From assembly GCF_900460525.1 (NCBI RefSeq), contig NZ_UHIY01000001.1:3968001-4032000 (forward strand): 64,000 nucleotides of DNA. The letters are read 5' to 3'. The first letter of the stretch is position 1. Every line of letters starts with the position of its first letter. This document shows, piece after piece, positions 43,551 to 55,900 of this stretch. The notes below the pieces were generated by a model. It had not been told where the DNA came from. It did not search any database and saw nothing but the letters and a program-made list of their open reading frames with translations. Origin of the DNA: Yersinia kristensenii. Lineage in GTDB: Bacteria; Pseudomonadota; Gammaproteobacteria; Enterobacterales; Enterobacteriaceae. A program made the translations under genes and the position numbers.

Positions 43551-44357
43551 TTATATTTCGCAGCAATGAAGATTTAGGAAATCAAACAACTGACGCGAGT
43601 GATAAACCCACGCTTCGGCGCGGTTTACCGGTAATATCGGCATCAATGCGTTACACACAATAATTTCATCGGCATCTGCCAACACACTCACCGGCTGTGC
43701 CACAATGTCCACTTGCCGGCCATGAGCGGCCAGACAAGTGATTATTTGTTGGCGCATAATGCCATCTACACCCGATTGGCGCAGGTCTGGGGTAAATATA
43801 TCATCCCCTTTGCGCCAGAATAAATTAGCCGCACAGCATTCCACCAGCATGCCTTCAGTGTCAAGCACCAGTGCTTCATCCGCCGTTGTCTGGTCAAGAT
43901 GCGCGCGGATCAAGACTTGTTCCAGGCGATTCAAGTGCTTAACACCCGCCAACAATGGGCTCCGGGCTAACGATATCGGGCTGAGTGCCAAAGAAATACC
44001 CCGCTCACGCCAACTAAGGTAATGAACCGGATAATCACTGAGAGAAATAATTCGTGTGGGATGCTGACATGCCGTGCCACTGTAACCTCGACCACCGCTT
44101 CCCCGGCTGATAATCACCTTCAGCACACCGTCTTCAGTATGATTTGCCGCCTCAACTATTTCCTTGGTCAATGCATTCCAATTTACGGTGGGCATTAATA
44201 GCCGCCCAACCGCTTGTTGCAAACGGAGTATGTGTTTATCGAGCCACACGACCCGACCACCGGAGACTCTGGCAGTAGTAAAACAGCCATCACCAAACTG
44301 CACAGCGCGGTCTGAAGCTGAAATCAAATTTTGTTCAACACCATTAATCCAGAACAT
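43551..44357 (-). CDS. pabC: Aminodeoxychorismate lyase
   Basis: PLP enzyme of folate synthesis that releases pyruvate from 4-amino-4-deoxychorismate to give p-aminobenzoate. 268 residues of the class IV aminotransferase fold; the PLP Lys is in GVKHLNRLEQVL, and RGSGGRGYSG and TPDLRQSGVDGIMR are conserved. A 140-bp gap with a terminator separates it from fabF. Confidence 0.95.
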   Translation of the reverse strand: MFWINGVEQNLISASDRAVQFGDGCFTTARVSGGRVVWLDKHILRLQQAVGRLLMPTVNWNALTKEIVEAANHTEDGVLKVIISRGSGGRGYSGTACQHPTRIISLSDYPVHYLSWRERGISLALSPISLARSPLLAGVKHLNRLEQVLIRAHLDQTTADEALVLDTEGMLVECCAANLFWRKGDDIFTPDLRQSGVDGIMRQQIITCLAAHGRQVDIVAQPVSVLADADEIIVCNALMPILPVNRAEAWVYHSRQLFDFLNLHCCEI

Positions 44358-44446
44358 TCAGATTCTCTTTAAATAGGGGGGCACTTATCTTTTACTGAGA
44401 CAGTTATTATGACGGGATGTTATGAGGAAGGCGCGTTTGAATAAGT

Positions 44447-44472
44447 AAAAAGACCCGAAACCGGGTCTTTTT
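44447..44472 (-). terminator. fabF terminator
   Basis: AAAAAGACCCG, loop, CGGGTCTTTTT: an 11-bp perfect palindrome with flanking A and T runs, just past the fabF stop. Confidence 0.88.
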
Positions 44473-44497
44473 ACTCGCAGAAAGTCAACAACAATAG

Positions 44498-45736
44498 TTA
44501 AACTTTGCGGAACACTAAAGAGCCGTTAGTACCACCGAAACCGAAAGAGTTACACAGAGTGTACTCCAAATCGGTTACCTGGCGAGCTGCGCCCGGAACA
44601 AAGTCTAAATCACAACCTTCATCTGGGTTCTCCAGGTTAATGGTTGCCGGAATAGCCTGATCACGCAACGCTAATACCGTAAAAATAGACTCAACGGCGC
44701 CGGCTGCGCCTAACAAGTGCCCAGTCATGGATTTGGTGGAACTGACCATCACTCTGGTGTCTCCACCAAATACAGACTTAACTGCCTGCGTTTCAGCTTT
44801 ATCGCCAGCAGGAGTTGACGTGCCGTGGGCATTGATATAACCGATTTGAGAGGGGGTCACACCCGCATCACGCAACGCATTCACCATTGCCAGAGCTGCA
44901 CCAGAACCGTCTTCCGGTGGAGAGGTCATATGGTAAGCATCGCTGCTCATCCCAAACCCAACAACTTCAGCATAGATTTTTGCACCACGTTTTTTCGCGT
45001 GTTCGTACTCTTCCAGCACCATCATGCCCGCACCATCGCCCAGAACGAAACCATCACGGTCTTTATCCCAAGGGCGACTGGCAGCTTGTGGATTATCGTT
45101 ACGAGTAGACAATGCACGAGCAGCACCAAAACCACCGACACCCAATGGTGTACTGGCTTTTTCAGCCCCACCCGCCAGCATAACGTCAGCATCATTGTAA
45201 GCAATGATACGGGCCGCTTGACCGATGTTATGCACGCCAGAAGTACATGCCGTCGCAATAGAAATGCTGGGTCCGCGCATACCGAACATGATGGTCAGGT
45301 GGCCCGCAATCATGTTAACAATGGTTGAAGGCACGAAGAATGGGCTGATTTTACGCGGCCCGCCCTTCACCAACGAGGTGTGGTTCTCTTCAATCAGACC
45401 CAACCCACCAATACCGGAACCAATTGCGGCACCGATACGAGGAGCATTGGCTTCTGTCACTTCAAGCCCGGAGTCTCGCATAGCTTGCATACCAGCCGCG
45501 ACACCGTACTGTATAAAAGCATCCATTTTGCGTGCATCTTTACGCGAAATGTAATCTTCACAATTAAACTCTTTTACTAAGCCAGCAAATTTCGTTGCGT
45601 AGTCTGTAGTATCAAAATGGTCGATCAGGCTGATGCCACTCTGCCCGGCAAGAACAGCGTTCCATGTGGATTCTACTGTGTTACCGACAGGAGACAACAT
45701 GCCCAGTCCAGTCACAACAACTCGACGCTTAGACAC
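44498..45736 (-). CDS. fabF: 3-oxoacyl-ACP synthase II
   Basis: Condensing enzyme for elongation and temperature control of unsaturated fatty acids. 412 residues. Active-site Cys in [12 protein letters not shown] and the two His in [11 protein letters not shown] and [13 protein letters not shown]. It follows acpP after 94 bp containing a strong terminator, so its expression partly depends on its own promoter or read-through. Confidence 0.97.
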   Translation of the reverse strand: MSKRRVVVTGLGMLSPVGNTVESTWNAVLAGQSGISLIDHFDTTDYATKFAGLVKEFNCEDYISRKDARKMDAFIQYGVAAGMQAMRDSGLEVTEANAPRIGAAIGSGIGGLGLIEENHTSLVKGGPRKISPFFVPSTIVNMIAGHLTIMFGMRGPSISIATACTSGVHNIGQAARIIAYNDADVMLAGGAEKASTPLGVGGFGAARALSTRNDNPQAASRPWDKDRDGFVLGDGAGMMVLEEYEHAKKRGAKIYAEVVGFGMSSDAYHMTSPPEDGSGAALAMVNALRDAGVTPSQIGYINAHGTSTPAGDKAETQAVKSVFGGDTRVMVSSTKSMTGHLLGAAGAVESIFTVLALRDQAIPATINLENPDEGCDLDFVPGAARQVTDLEYTLCNSFGFGGTNGSLVFRKV

Positions 45737-45770
45737 GGTTGTCCTCCAGGGAGGGAAAATTACACTAGGA

Positions 45771-45805
45771 CAAAAAAAAACTTAGGCGGTCGAATGACCG
45801 CCTAA
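45771..45805 (-). terminator. acpP terminator/attenuator
   Basis: On the minus strand TTAGGCGGTC, ATTC, GACCGCCTAA followed by GTTTTTTTTT: a perfect 10-bp stem with a long T-tract between acpP and fabF. It probably sets the high acpP to fabF ratio. Confidence 0.92.
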
Positions 45806-45830
45806 CTATCCAAATTTAAAGCATGTTCGC

Positions 45831-46067
45831 TTACTGCTGGTTAGCGTTGATAAAATCAATGGCTGCCTGAACAGTAGTGATTTTCTCTGCTTCTTCGTCT
45901 GGAATCTCAGTGTCGAATTCTTCTTCCAGAGCCATTACCAGCTCAACGGTGTCCAGAGAATCTGCGCCAAGATCTTCAACGAAAGAAGCACTGTTCTTCA
46001 CTTCGTCTTCTTTAACACCCAGTTGTTCAACGATGATTTTCTTAACGCGTTCTTCGATAGTGCTCAT
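45831..46067 (-). CDS. acpP: Acyl carrier protein
   Basis: 78 residues, strongly acidic. The phosphopantetheine Ser is in [19 protein letters not shown]. It carries acyl chains for the Fab enzymes encoded around it. 153 bp separate it from fabG, leaving room for the strong acpP promoter known in E. coli. Confidence 0.98.
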
Positions 46068-46220
46068 ACTCTTAAATTTCCTATCAAAACTCGCTTTCGC
46101 GATGGTTTTCGTAGTGTATAAAATGTTGAAAAAGATGCAACTAAATCTCGGCTGGTCAAACCACGATTTTACGCTATTTTGCGGTTTTTACCTCAAATAA
46201 CGCAAATACTTTCGTGATTT

Positions 46221-46955
46221 TTAAATCATATACATGCCGCCATTGACATGTAACGTTTCACCAGAGATGTAGCTGGCCTCGTCAGAGGCTAAAAATGCAA
46301 CAGCGCTGGCAATTTCTTTAGCTTGCCCAAGCCGGTTAGCTGGTACTTGGGCTAAAATGCCTGCGCGTTGATCATCTGTCAACGCCGTCGTCATGTCCGT
46401 CTCAATAAAGCCAGGTGCCACAACGTTGACAGTAATGCCACGTGAAGCAACCTCACGCGCCAAAGACTTGCTAAAACCGATCAGACCCGCTTTAGCTGCC
46501 GCGTAGTTAACCTGCCCCGCATTGCCCATTGTCCCAACTACAGAACCGATGGTGATGATACGCCCAAACCGCTTTTTCATCATAGCGCGCATTACCGCTT
46601 TTGATAGGCGGAACACGGAAGTTAGATCGGTGTCAATAATATCTTGCCACTCTTCATCCTTCATACGCATCAGCAGGTTATCACGCGTAATACCTGCATT
46701 ATTCACTAAAATGTCGACTTCGCCAAATTCCGCACGAATCGTTGCCAGTACTGACTCGATTGACGCGGGATCCACGACATTCAGCATTAAACCTTTACCT
46801 TGGTCGCCCAAGTAGGCACTGATGGCTTCAGCGCCCTTCTCACTGGTCGCCGTACCAATAACACGGGCACCACGCTCAGCTAATAATTCTGCAATCGCAC
46901 GGCCAATACCGCGGCTCGCGCCAGTTACTAGCGCAATTTTACCTTCGAAGCTCAT
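46221..46955 (-). CDS. fabG: 3-oxoacyl-ACP reductase
   Basis: NADPH-dependent SDR of 244 residues. Cofactor motif GASRGIGRAIAELL, NNAG at INVLVNNAGIT-like position (DILVNNAGIT), catalytic Ser-Tyr-Lys with YAAAKAG, and C-terminal ISGETLHVNGGMYMI. The start lies 14 bp after the fabD stop. Confidence 0.98.
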   Translation of the reverse strand: MSFEGKIALVTGASRGIGRAIAELLAERGARVIGTATSEKGAEAISAYLGDQGKGLMLNVVDPASIESVLATIRAEFGEVDILVNNAGITRDNLLMRMKDEEWQDIIDTDLTSVFRLSKAVMRAMMKKRFGRIITIGSVVGTMGNAGQVNYAAAKAGLIGFSKSLAREVASRGITVNVVAPGFIETDMTTALTDDQRAGILAQVPANRLGQAKEIASAVAFLASDEASYISGETLHVNGGMYMI

Positions 46956-46969
46956 GTTATCCTCTTTTC

Positions 46970-47899
46970 TTAGTTTTCAAGCGCGCTGGTCAGCGTGGCA
47001 ACATCGTTTACCGGTGCAGCAACTAAAGTATCCACGATGCGCTTAGTCAAACCAGTCAATACTTTACCCGGCCCAACCTCTAACAGTAGCTCAACGCCTT
47101 CTGACGCCATAAATTCCACACTTTCAGTCCAACGTACCGGATTATATAACTGACGCACCAGAGCGCTACGAATGGCTTCTGGCGACACTTCAGTTTTCAC
47201 ATCGACGTTGTTCACCACCGGGAATAACGGTGCCTGGAATTCAATTTCTTCCAGTGCGACGGCCAATTTATCTGCCGCAGGTTTCATCAGTGCGCAATGG
47301 GATGGCACGCTCACTGGCAAAGGCAAGGCGCGTTTCGCACCGGCCGCTTTACAAGCCGCACCTGCGCGTTCTACCGCATCTTTATTACCAGCGATAACCA
47401 CCTGACCCGGTGAGTTAAAGTTAACTGGCGAGACAACCTGCCCTTGCGCCGACTCTTCACAGGCTTTGGCGATGGATTCATTATCCAAACCAATAATCGC
47501 GTACATAGCACCGGTGCCTTCCGGTACCGCTTCCTGCATCAGCTTGCCACGTAATTCAACCAGGCGAACCGCCTGTTTAAACTCCAGCACACCAGCACAC
47601 ACCAGAGCCGAATATTCACCCAAGCTATGGCCTGCCATCATTGTAGGCAGTTTACCGCCTTGATGTTGCCAAACACGCCAGATAGCAACAGATGCCGTCA
47701 GCAATGCTGGCTGCGTCTGCCAAGTTTTATTCAATTCTTCAGCCGGGCCTTGCTGTACTAACTGCCAGAGATCGTAACCCAGAACTGAAGATGCCTCACT
47801 GAAAGTCTCTTCAACTATCGGAAATTGTGCGGCCAAATCGGCCAGCATACCAAGGGATTGAGATCCCTGGCCTGGAAATACCATTGCAAATTTCGACAT
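46970..47899 (-). CDS. fabD: Malonyl-CoA:ACP transacylase
   Basis: Transfers malonyl from CoA to ACP. 309 residues. Nucleophile Ser in MAGHSLGEYSALV, oxyanion segment FPGQGSQSLGM, and catalytic His in SVPSHCALM. In the order fabH-fabD-fabG-acpP-fabF. Confidence 0.97.
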   Translation of the reverse strand: MSKFAMVFPGQGSQSLGMLADLAAQFPIVEETFSEASSVLGYDLWQLVQQGPAEELNKTWQTQPALLTASVAIWRVWQHQGGKLPTMMAGHSLGEYSALVCAGVLEFKQAVRLVELRGKLMQEAVPEGTGAMYAIIGLDNESIAKACEESAQGQVVSPVNFNSPGQVVIAGNKDAVERAGAACKAAGAKRALPLPVSVPSHCALMKPAADKLAVALEEIEFQAPLFPVVNNVDVKTEVSPEAIRSALVRQLYNPVRWTESVEFMASEGVELLLEVGPGKVLTGLTKRIVDTLVAAPVNDVATLTSALEN

Positions 47900-47935
47900 T
47901 TTCTTTCCTGTTGAATCAAAAAAGATACTGTTAAA

Positions 47936-48889
47936 TCAAAAACGAACCAGCGCAGAGCCCCAGGTAAAGCCGCCGCCGAACGCTTCTAGCAGCACTAACT
48001 GCCCACGTTGAATGCGCCCATCTCGCACGGCTTCGTCAAGTGCCGCCGGTACGGATGCTGCCGAGGTGTTGCCATGACGATCGAGTGTGATGACCACTTT
48101 CTCCATCCCCATGCCTAATTTTTTAGCCGTCGCGCTGATAATACGCAGATTAGCCTGATGTGGCACCAGCCAATCCAGCGCTGAGCGATCCAGGTTATTG
48201 GCCTGCAAGGTCTCGTCCACAATGTGGGCCAGTTCAGTGACCGCCACTTTAAACACTTCATTACCGGCCATCGTGACATAAGCGGGCTGGTCTTGCTGTT
48301 GGCGATCCTGATACGGCAGTGCCAATAATTCGCCATACTTGCCATCGGCATGCAGATGGGTAGAAAGAATGCCGGGTTGTTCAGACGCACCTAATACAAC
48401 AGCCCCGGCACCATCACCAAACAGAATAATCGTGCCGCGGTCTTCAGGATTCAGTGCTCGCGAAAGCACATCTGAACCAATGACGATAGCATGTTTGACA
48501 GCACCACTTTTCACGTACTGATCAGCCACACTGAGTGCATAGGTAAAACCAGCACAGGCGGCAGCTAAATCAAAAGAAGCCGCATCTTTGATGCCTAGCA
48601 TTTGCTGCACTTGGCAGGCCGAGCTGGGGAACGCATGGCTTGATGAGGTGGTAGCCACGATAATCAACCCAATATCGTCTTTAGCAATACCGGCCATCTC
48701 CAGCGCTTTTTCAGCCGCCTGGAAACCCATTGTCGCCACAGTTTCATCAAGGTTAGCAATACGCCGTTCACGAATACCTGTCCGGGTGACAATCCACTCG
48801 TCCGAGGTATCCACCATTTTTTCTAAATCAGCATTACTGCGCACTTGTACGGGCAGATAACTCCCCGTACCGAGAATCTTAGTATACAT
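47936..48889 (-). CDS. fabH: 3-oxoacyl-ACP synthase III
   Basis: Starts fatty acid synthesis by condensing acetyl-CoA with malonyl-ACP. 317 residues. Catalytic Cys in [13 protein letters not shown], His in [10 protein letters not shown] and Asn in [11 protein letters not shown]. It is 6 bp downstream of plsX. Confidence 0.97.
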   Translation of the reverse strand: MYTKILGTGSYLPVQVRSNADLEKMVDTSDEWIVTRTGIRERRIANLDETVATMGFQAAEKALEMAGIAKDDIGLIIVATTSSSHAFPSSACQVQQMLGIKDAASFDLAAACAGFTYALSVADQYVKSGAVKHAIVIGSDVLSRALNPEDRGTIILFGDGAGAVVLGASEQPGILSTHLHADGKYGELLALPYQDRQQQDQPAYVTMAGNEVFKVAVTELAHIVDETLQANNLDRSALDWLVPHQANLRIISATAKKLGMGMEKVVITLDRHGNTSAASVPAALDEAVRDGRIQRGQLVLLEAFGGGFTWGSALVRF

Positions 48890-48895
48890 GTACGA

Positions 48896-49930
48896 TCAGT
48901 CACTCTTGGGTAAAACCGCTTCAAGGCGCGCGGCAATCCGTTGTGGGACTTGCCGCTGCACCGCCTGCACAGCCTGTTCGATAGCCACTGCGAATGCACG
49001 TTGATTCGCCGCGCCATGGCTCTTGATTACGATGCCCCGTAATCCTAACAGACATGCGCCATTATACTGGTCGGGGTTCAAATGACCGAACCGCTTAGCC
49101 ACACGTTTTTGCAGCCAACGGCCAATAAGTTTAAGCCACCAGGACTGTTTTTTGCCCTCGCCCGATGACTTGAGCAATGACAAGAACATTCTTATCACAC
49201 CTTCCATGGTCTTTAGAGTGACGTTACCCACGAAGCCGTCACAAACCATCACATCAGTCTTGCCTGTCAGCAAATCATTGCCTTCCAGATAACCAATATA
49301 GTTGATCGCCGGTGTATTTTTTAATACTGCGGCGGCTTCGCGGATATTATCTAACCCTTTAGTCTCTTCTTCGCCAATATTGAGCAAAGCAACACGTGGG
49401 TTTTTTATGCCAACAACTTCTTCTGCCATCACCGAACCCATGACGGCAAATTGCACCAGCATCGTACTATCACATTCAACATTGGCCCCTAAATCCAGGA
49501 CCACCGTCTTGCTGCGCTGCTGATTTGGGATAACCGTCATCAATGCCGGGCGCTCTATTCCATCCAGTGGCTTAATCAACATCTTCGCCAACCCCATCAA
49601 CGCTCCGGTATTCCCTGCACTGACACAGGCTGCTGCATCACCGTTTTTGACCAGCTCCAGTGCTATACGCATGGAGGTACCACGACTGGCACGAATAGCT
49701 TGTGAGGGTTTAGCATCGCTGGCAATAACATGCTCAGCGGAGATTACCTGTAACCTCTCCAGCAACAAAGGATCGGCATTAACAAGTAACGGAGTGATGG
49801 CGTCGGGGTTCCCGACCAGCAGGAGTTTTAACTTTGGATTAGAGGCCAGTGCCTGCAATGAAGCAGGCACTGTGACGTGGGGACCGAAATCCCCACCCAT
49901 TGCATCTAACGCTAGGGTTAGACAAGTCAA
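48896..49930 (-). CDS. plsX: Phosphate acyltransferase PlsX
   Basis: Makes acyl-phosphate from acyl-ACP for phospholipid synthesis. 344 residues starting [17 protein letters not shown]. The nucleotide/phosphate-binding [10 protein letters not shown] and DLGANVECD motifs are present. It follows rpmF after 36 bp. Confidence 0.97.
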   Translation of the reverse strand: MTCLTLALDAMGGDFGPHVTVPASLQALASNPKLKLLLVGNPDAITPLLVNADPLLLERLQVISAEHVIASDAKPSQAIRASRGTSMRIALELVKNGDAAACVSAGNTGALMGLAKMLIKPLDGIERPALMTVIPNQQRSKTVVLDLGANVECDSTMLVQFAVMGSVMAEEVVGIKNPRVALLNIGEEETKGLDNIREAAAVLKNTPAINYIGYLEGNDLLTGKTDVMVCDGFVGNVTLKTMEGVIRMFLSLLKSSGEGKKQSWWLKLIGRWLQKRVAKRFGHLNPDQYNGACLLGLRGIVIKSHGAANQRAFAVAIEQAVQAVQRQVPQRIAARLEAVLPKSD

Positions 49931-49966
49931 GGTATCGCCTTGCTAAAGAAGATTAGCAAGTACTAC

Positions 49967-50670
<704 letters not shown>

Positions 50671-50811
50671 AGGGCGCGCATATTAACTTTGTAACGACAT
50701 AGAGTCAAAGAAAAAGGCCGTTTTACTGTACCTTTCACCAATATTCGCTTCCGAAGCGGCAGACAGTTTAAAATGTCTGATTCAATTACGCCACGGTTTA
50801 TGGAAAATATT

Positions 50812-51393
50812 ATGCCGCAATTAGTCCTTGCTTCAACCTCGTCATACCGCCGCGCATTACTGGAAAAGCTGCAATTGCCTTTTATTACTGCCGCGCCAGA
50901 AACCGATGAAACCCCGTTGCCAAGCGAAACCGCAAGCGCATTAGTGCAGCGTTTGGCGCGAGCAAAAGCCCAAGCACTGGCTACGCATTACCCACAACAC
51001 TTGATAATCGGTTCTGATCAAGTGTGTGTTATCAATGGAGCGATCATCGGCAAACCACATAATCATGCCAATGCCGTCAAACAATTACACCAAGCCAGTG
51101 GGCAATGTGTCACTTTTTATACCGGATTGGCGCTGCTAAACACCGCTACTAATAGCCATAGCTGTCTTTGTGAAACTTTTGATGTTTATTTCCGCACATT
51201 GAATAGTGCAGAAATTGAAGGTTATTTAGCACGGGAACAACCGTGGAATTGCGCGGGCAGTTTTAAAAGTGAAGGTTTGGGCATCACCTTATTTGAGAAA
51301 CTATCAGGCCGAGATCCAAATACGCTCATCGGCCTGCCGTTAATCGCCCTCACCCAAATGTTAATTGAGCAAGGGATAAATCCATTACTGTAA
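50812..51393 (+). CDS. yceF: Maf-family nucleotide pyrophosphatase YceF
   Basis: House-cleaning pyrophosphatase; the E. coli YceF acts on 7-methyl-GTP. The start chosen is [17 protein letters not shown] at 50812 (193 residues), matching the family N-terminus; an ATG at 50773 in the same frame is possible. Motifs [15 protein letters not shown] and [12 protein letters not shown] are intact. Confidence 0.92.
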   Translation: MPQLVLASTSSYRRALLEKLQLPFITAAPETDETPLPSETASALVQRLARAKAQALATHYPQHLIIGSDQVCVINGAIIGKPHNHANAVKQLHQASGQCVTFYTGLALLNTATNSHSCLCETFDVYFRTLNSAEIEGYLAREQPWNCAGSFKSEGLGITLFEKLSGRDPNTLIGLPLIALTQMLIEQGINPLL

Positions 51394-51433
51394 AACTGAT
51401 GACTGTAAAACTAATGGTTATAAAACTGATCGC
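51389..51433 (+). repeat. Three tandem 15-bp repeats after yceF
   Basis: TGTAAAACTGATGAC, TGTAAAACTAATGGT and TATAAAACTGATCGC follow one another across the yceF stop codon and into the gap before the rluC stop. Copies differ at a few positions, so the array is not recent. Confidence 0.75.
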
Positions 51434-51440
51434 GCCGTTT

Positions 51441-52400
51441 TTAAATAGCGGCCTTCTTGCGTAATACTGCAAGACAATGCCGCAATTGATTATCCAACGG
51501 TGCTTCAATGCGCATGGTTTCACCGGTATTGGGGTGTTCAAAACGCAAGGCGGCGGCATGCAGGAATAAACGATGTAACCCAGTTCCCTGTAATTGGCCA
51601 TCAAATTCACGGTCACCATAACGATCATCAAAAGCGATTGGGTGACCAGCATGCAGCGCGTGGACACGAATCTGGTGTGTTCGGCCAGTAATAGGGCTGG
51701 CTTTAACCAGCGTGGCATGTTCAAAACGCTCTTCTATTTTAAAGCGCGTTTCTGATGGTTTGCCTTCGCTACTAACTTTCACCATGCGCTCGCCACTTTG
51801 CATAATATTTTTCAACAAAGGTGCTTGCACGGCTTTGCAATGTGATTGCCATTGCCCGCGCACCAAAGCCAAATAATCTTTCTGCATCCCTTTCAAGCGC
51901 AGTTGCTCATGTAAGGAACGCAAAGCTGAACGTTTTTTGGCAACTAATAAAACACCGGAAGTATCTCGGTCGAGACGGTGAACCAATTCCAGGAAACGCG
52001 CTTCAGGGCGCAGGGCACGTAATGCTTCAATCACCCCGAAACTTAAGCCGCTACCGCCATGGACAGCAGTACCGGAAGGTTTGTTCAGCACTAATAGATA
52101 GTCATCTTCAAATAGGATGCAATCAGCTAGCGCGGCAACTTTATCAAGTTTAGCTGATACCTGAATTTCTTCACGCTCAGCAACCCGTACCGGCGGCACG
52201 CGCACCACATCACCGTCAGCCAGTTTATATTCTGGCTTAATGCGCCCTTTATTAACACGAACCTCACCTTTGCGTACGATGCGGTAAATCATACTCTTTG
52301 GCACACCTTTCAATTTAGTGAGCAAAAAGTTATCGATCCGCTGACCGGCTTCGTCGGCAGAAATGGTGATTAATTGTACTACTGGATTATTCGTTTTCAT
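51441..52400 (-). CDS. rluC: 23S rRNA pseudouridine synthase RluC
   Basis: Makes pseudouridines 955, 2504 and 2580 of 23S rRNA in E. coli. 319 residues from [13 protein letters not shown]; the longer frame to 52463 is not conserved. The N-terminal S4 domain is [20 protein letters not shown], the catalytic Asp is in [16 protein letters not shown], and the C-terminal [10 protein letters not shown] is present. Divergent from rne, as in E. coli. Confidence 0.96.
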   Translation of the reverse strand: MKTNNPVVQLITISADEAGQRIDNFLLTKLKGVPKSMIYRIVRKGEVRVNKGRIKPEYKLADGDVVRVPPVRVAEREEIQVSAKLDKVAALADCILFEDDYLLVLNKPSGTAVHGGSGLSFGVIEALRALRPEARFLELVHRLDRDTSGVLLVAKKRSALRSLHEQLRLKGMQKDYLALVRGQWQSHCKAVQAPLLKNIMQSGERMVKVSSEGKPSETRFKIEERFEHATLVKASPITGRTHQIRVHALHAGHPIAFDDRYGDREFDGQLQGTGLHRLFLHAAALRFEHPNTGETMRIEAPLDNQLRHCLAVLRKKAAI

Positions 52401-52975
52401 GGGACGCGATTCTAAATACACCGAGGAATTAGCGCCACCCCTTTTTCTGTGCTTAACTGTCAATCTGGCTATTTAAAGATAACGTTTGCGTGCATTTATT
52501 GTTTAATAAGACAACGATAGCCGCAAACACTGTGAATACAGTAAAAGAATCTTTACCTAGACAGGTAAAGTCATCTTGCTATATCAGTGTCAGCAATGGA
52601 ATAATGTGTTTAATTCTGCGTTGATTCTCGTTAGACCAAGAGACTTGTGGAATAATAAACTTTGCCTGATCACGCAAAAACGCAGCAATGGCGTAAGACG
52701 TAATGTGAAATCAAGCAATTAGCGGGCTGCGGGTTGCAGCTTGGTCGGCAAGTGGGTCAGGCTCTGTTGTCTTATATTCAGAAGCTACCCTTTATATAAA
52801 AAGCGCTGTTTTTCAGAAAGAAACGCAGGCTTACCGAAATAATGCGCCCCTATGCAGGCGACAACCGTGAGGTTGACGGCTTTGCTAGAAGACTCGGGGT
52901 CATCGGTTTACCCGACCATGAGGTTATTTTGCCCGCAGTTCTAATGACAATGTAAAAATAACGAGTAAGTTAAAG
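52401..52975 (+). promoter_or_regulatory. rluC-rne intergenic region with long rne leader
   Basis: 575 bp without a gene. In E. coli the rne 5' UTR is about 360 nt and lets RNase E cut its own message. Here a CAACC-GTGA-GGTTG hairpin with a GNRA-type tetraloop (52862-52875) is visible about 100 bases before the ATG, flanked by AT-rich runs. No ORF of note; no clean terminator. Confidence 0.6.
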
Positions 52976-55900
52976 ATGAAAAGAATGTTGATTAACGCCA
53001 CTCAGCAAGAAGAGTTGCGTGTTGCCCTCGTAGATGGACAGCGGCTGTATGATTTGGATATTGAAAGCCCAGGTCATGAACAGAAAAAAGCGAATATTTA
53101 CAAAGGTAAAATCACCCGAATCGAACCTAGCCTGGAAGCCGCTTTTGTTGATTACGGCGCTGAACGGCATGGTTTTCTCCCATTAAAAGAAATCTCTCGC
53201 GAATATTTCCCTAGTAATTATTCCTCTCATGGCCGCCCAAACATCAAAGATGTGCTGCGCGAAGGCCAGGAAGTTATTGTTCAGGTTGATAAAGAAGAAC
53301 GCGGTAATAAAGGTGCCGCACTCACGACTTTCATCAGCCTGGCTGGTAGTTATTTAGTTCTGATGCCAAACAACCCACGGGCCGGGGGTATTTCTCGCCG
53401 TATCGAGGGTGATGACCGCACTGAACTGAAAGAAGCCCTATCCTCCCTGCAATTACCTGACGGCATGGGCCTGATTGTTCGCACTGCCGGTGTAGGTAAA
53501 TCTGCTGATGCGCTGCAATGGGACTTATCATTCCGTCTGAAACACTGGGATGCGATTAAAAAAGCCGCTGAAGGTCGCCCTGCGCCGTTCCTGATCCATC
53601 AAGAAAGTAACGTGATTGTCCGTGCTTTCCGTGATTATCTGCGTCCGGACATCGGCGAAATTCTGATCGACAATCCTAAAGTTCTCGAACTGGCTAAAGA
53701 GCATATCGCCGCGCTCGGCCGCCCGGATTTCAGCAGCAAAATTAAATTGTATAGTGGTGAAATCCCATTATTCAGTCACTACCAAATTGAGTCACAGATT
53801 GAATCTGCATTCCAACGTGAAGTGCGTCTGCCTTCTGGTGGCTCTATCGTTATTGATACCACCGAAGCACTGACAGCGATTGATATCAACTCCGCGCGTG
53901 CGACTCGTGGTGGTGATATCGAAGAAACGGCGTTCAATACCAACCTTGAAGCCGCAGATGAAATCGCCCGCCAGTTGCGTTTACGTGACCTGGGTGGCCT
54001 GATTGTCATCGACTTTATCGATATGACACCGGTGCGCCACCAGCGTGAAGTGGAAAACCGCTTACGCGATGCTGTTCGTCAGGACCGTGCGCGTATCCAG
54101 ATTGGCCGCATCTCCCGCTTCGGTTTATTGGAAATGTCCCGCCAGCGCCTCAGCCCGTCACTGGGTGAGTCAAGCCACCATGTGTGCCCACGTTGTAGCG
54201 GCACCGGTACTGTGCGTGACAACGAATCTCTGTCACTTTCTATTCTGCGTTTGATTGAAGAAGAAGCGCTGAAAGAAAATACTTATGAAGTTCACGCGAT
54301 TGTGCCGGTACAAATTGCTTCGTATCTGTTGAACGAAAAACGTGAATCCGTCAATGCAATCGAAAAACGCCAAGGTGGTGTACGCGCAGTGATCGTGCCA
54401 AACGATCAAATGCAAACGCCGCATTATTCGGTGCTTCGTGTACGCAAAGGTGAAGAAGTCCCGACTCTCAGCTATTTGTTGCCACAACTGCATGAAGCAG
54501 AAATGGCGCAACCGCTGGAAGAAGCCACTATTGAGCGTAAACGTCCGGAACAACCTGCGTTGGCCACTTTCTCTCTGCCAACTGAAGTTCCACCAGAATC
54601 AGCCCCTGCTGTTACGACTGTTAAGCCAACAGTTGCACCACAGAAAACGGACGCGGCGGTGGAACAACCTGGTTTCTTCAGCCGTCTACTCAGTGGCCTG
54701 AAAGATATATTCGGCACATCGGCAGAAGAAATTAAACCGGTCGAAGTTGAGAAAACGGAAACCAGCGAAAATCGTCGCAATGATCGCCGTAATCCTCGCC
54801 GCCAGAATAATAACCGTAAAGATCGCGGTGACCGCACACCACGTGAAGGTCGCGATAATTCAAGCCGTGATAATTCAAGCCGTGATAATAGTGGCCGTGA
54901 CAATGCTAACCGCGATAATAGCAATCGCGAGGGCCGTGAAGATCAACGCCGCAATAAGCGCCCAACGCAACAGACAGCCGCGCCACTCGCGCAAACTGAA
55001 GTTGTTGAAGCGGATAAAGCACAGCGTGAAGAGCAGCCACAGCGCCGCGGTGACCGCCAACGTCGTCGTCAGGATGACAAACGTCAGGTACCACAGGACG
55101 TTAAAGCTAAAGTTGATGATATTGATGTCATCGCCGCGGCGGTAGAAGAAGTGCAACCGGAGCAAGAAGAACGTCAACAGGTGATGCAGCGCCGTCAACG
55201 CCGCCAATTGAATCAGAAAGTCCGTATTCAATCCGCGAATGATGAGCTGAATGTTCTGGAAACGCCGGTCACAGCCCCTGTAGCTCACATTGCTGCACCC
55301 GTGGTGCACGAAGAAGTGAAATTACTGACGCAGACTAGCCCTCAGGCTGATGATGATGCAACGAATGACCGCAATGCCACCAACAATGAAAATGGCATGC
55401 CACGTCGCTCTCGCCGCTCGCCTCGCCACCTACGTGTCAGCGGTCAACGTCGTCGTCGCTATCGTGATGAGCGCTATCCAACTCAATCTGCTATGCCGCT
55501 GGCGGGGGCTTTCGCCTCACCAGAAATGGCGTCGGGTAAAGTGTGGGTGCGTTATCCGGTTGCCCAGCAAGTTGAACCCGCCTTTGTGGCAAACCCGATT
55601 GAAGAACAATTGCCAGTTGAGTACGTGCAGGAAGTTACTGCTGTAGTAGAACAAGTCGCTGTTGTTGCTGCACCAGTTGTTGTTGCTGCGCCTGTTGCTG
55701 CTGCCGTAGCTGAAACTGTCGTGCCGACTCCAGCCCCACAACATAAGCCAGGTGGTTCTTCGTCATCCGCTGCTGCCGTACCGGGCCGTGCGCCGGTTGT
55801 TGTAGAATCAGCCGTTGTGGAATCAGTCGTTGTGGAAACAACCGTTGCGGAAACAGCAACAGCAGAAGCCATTGTTGACATCCGTGCGGTTGAAGAACCT

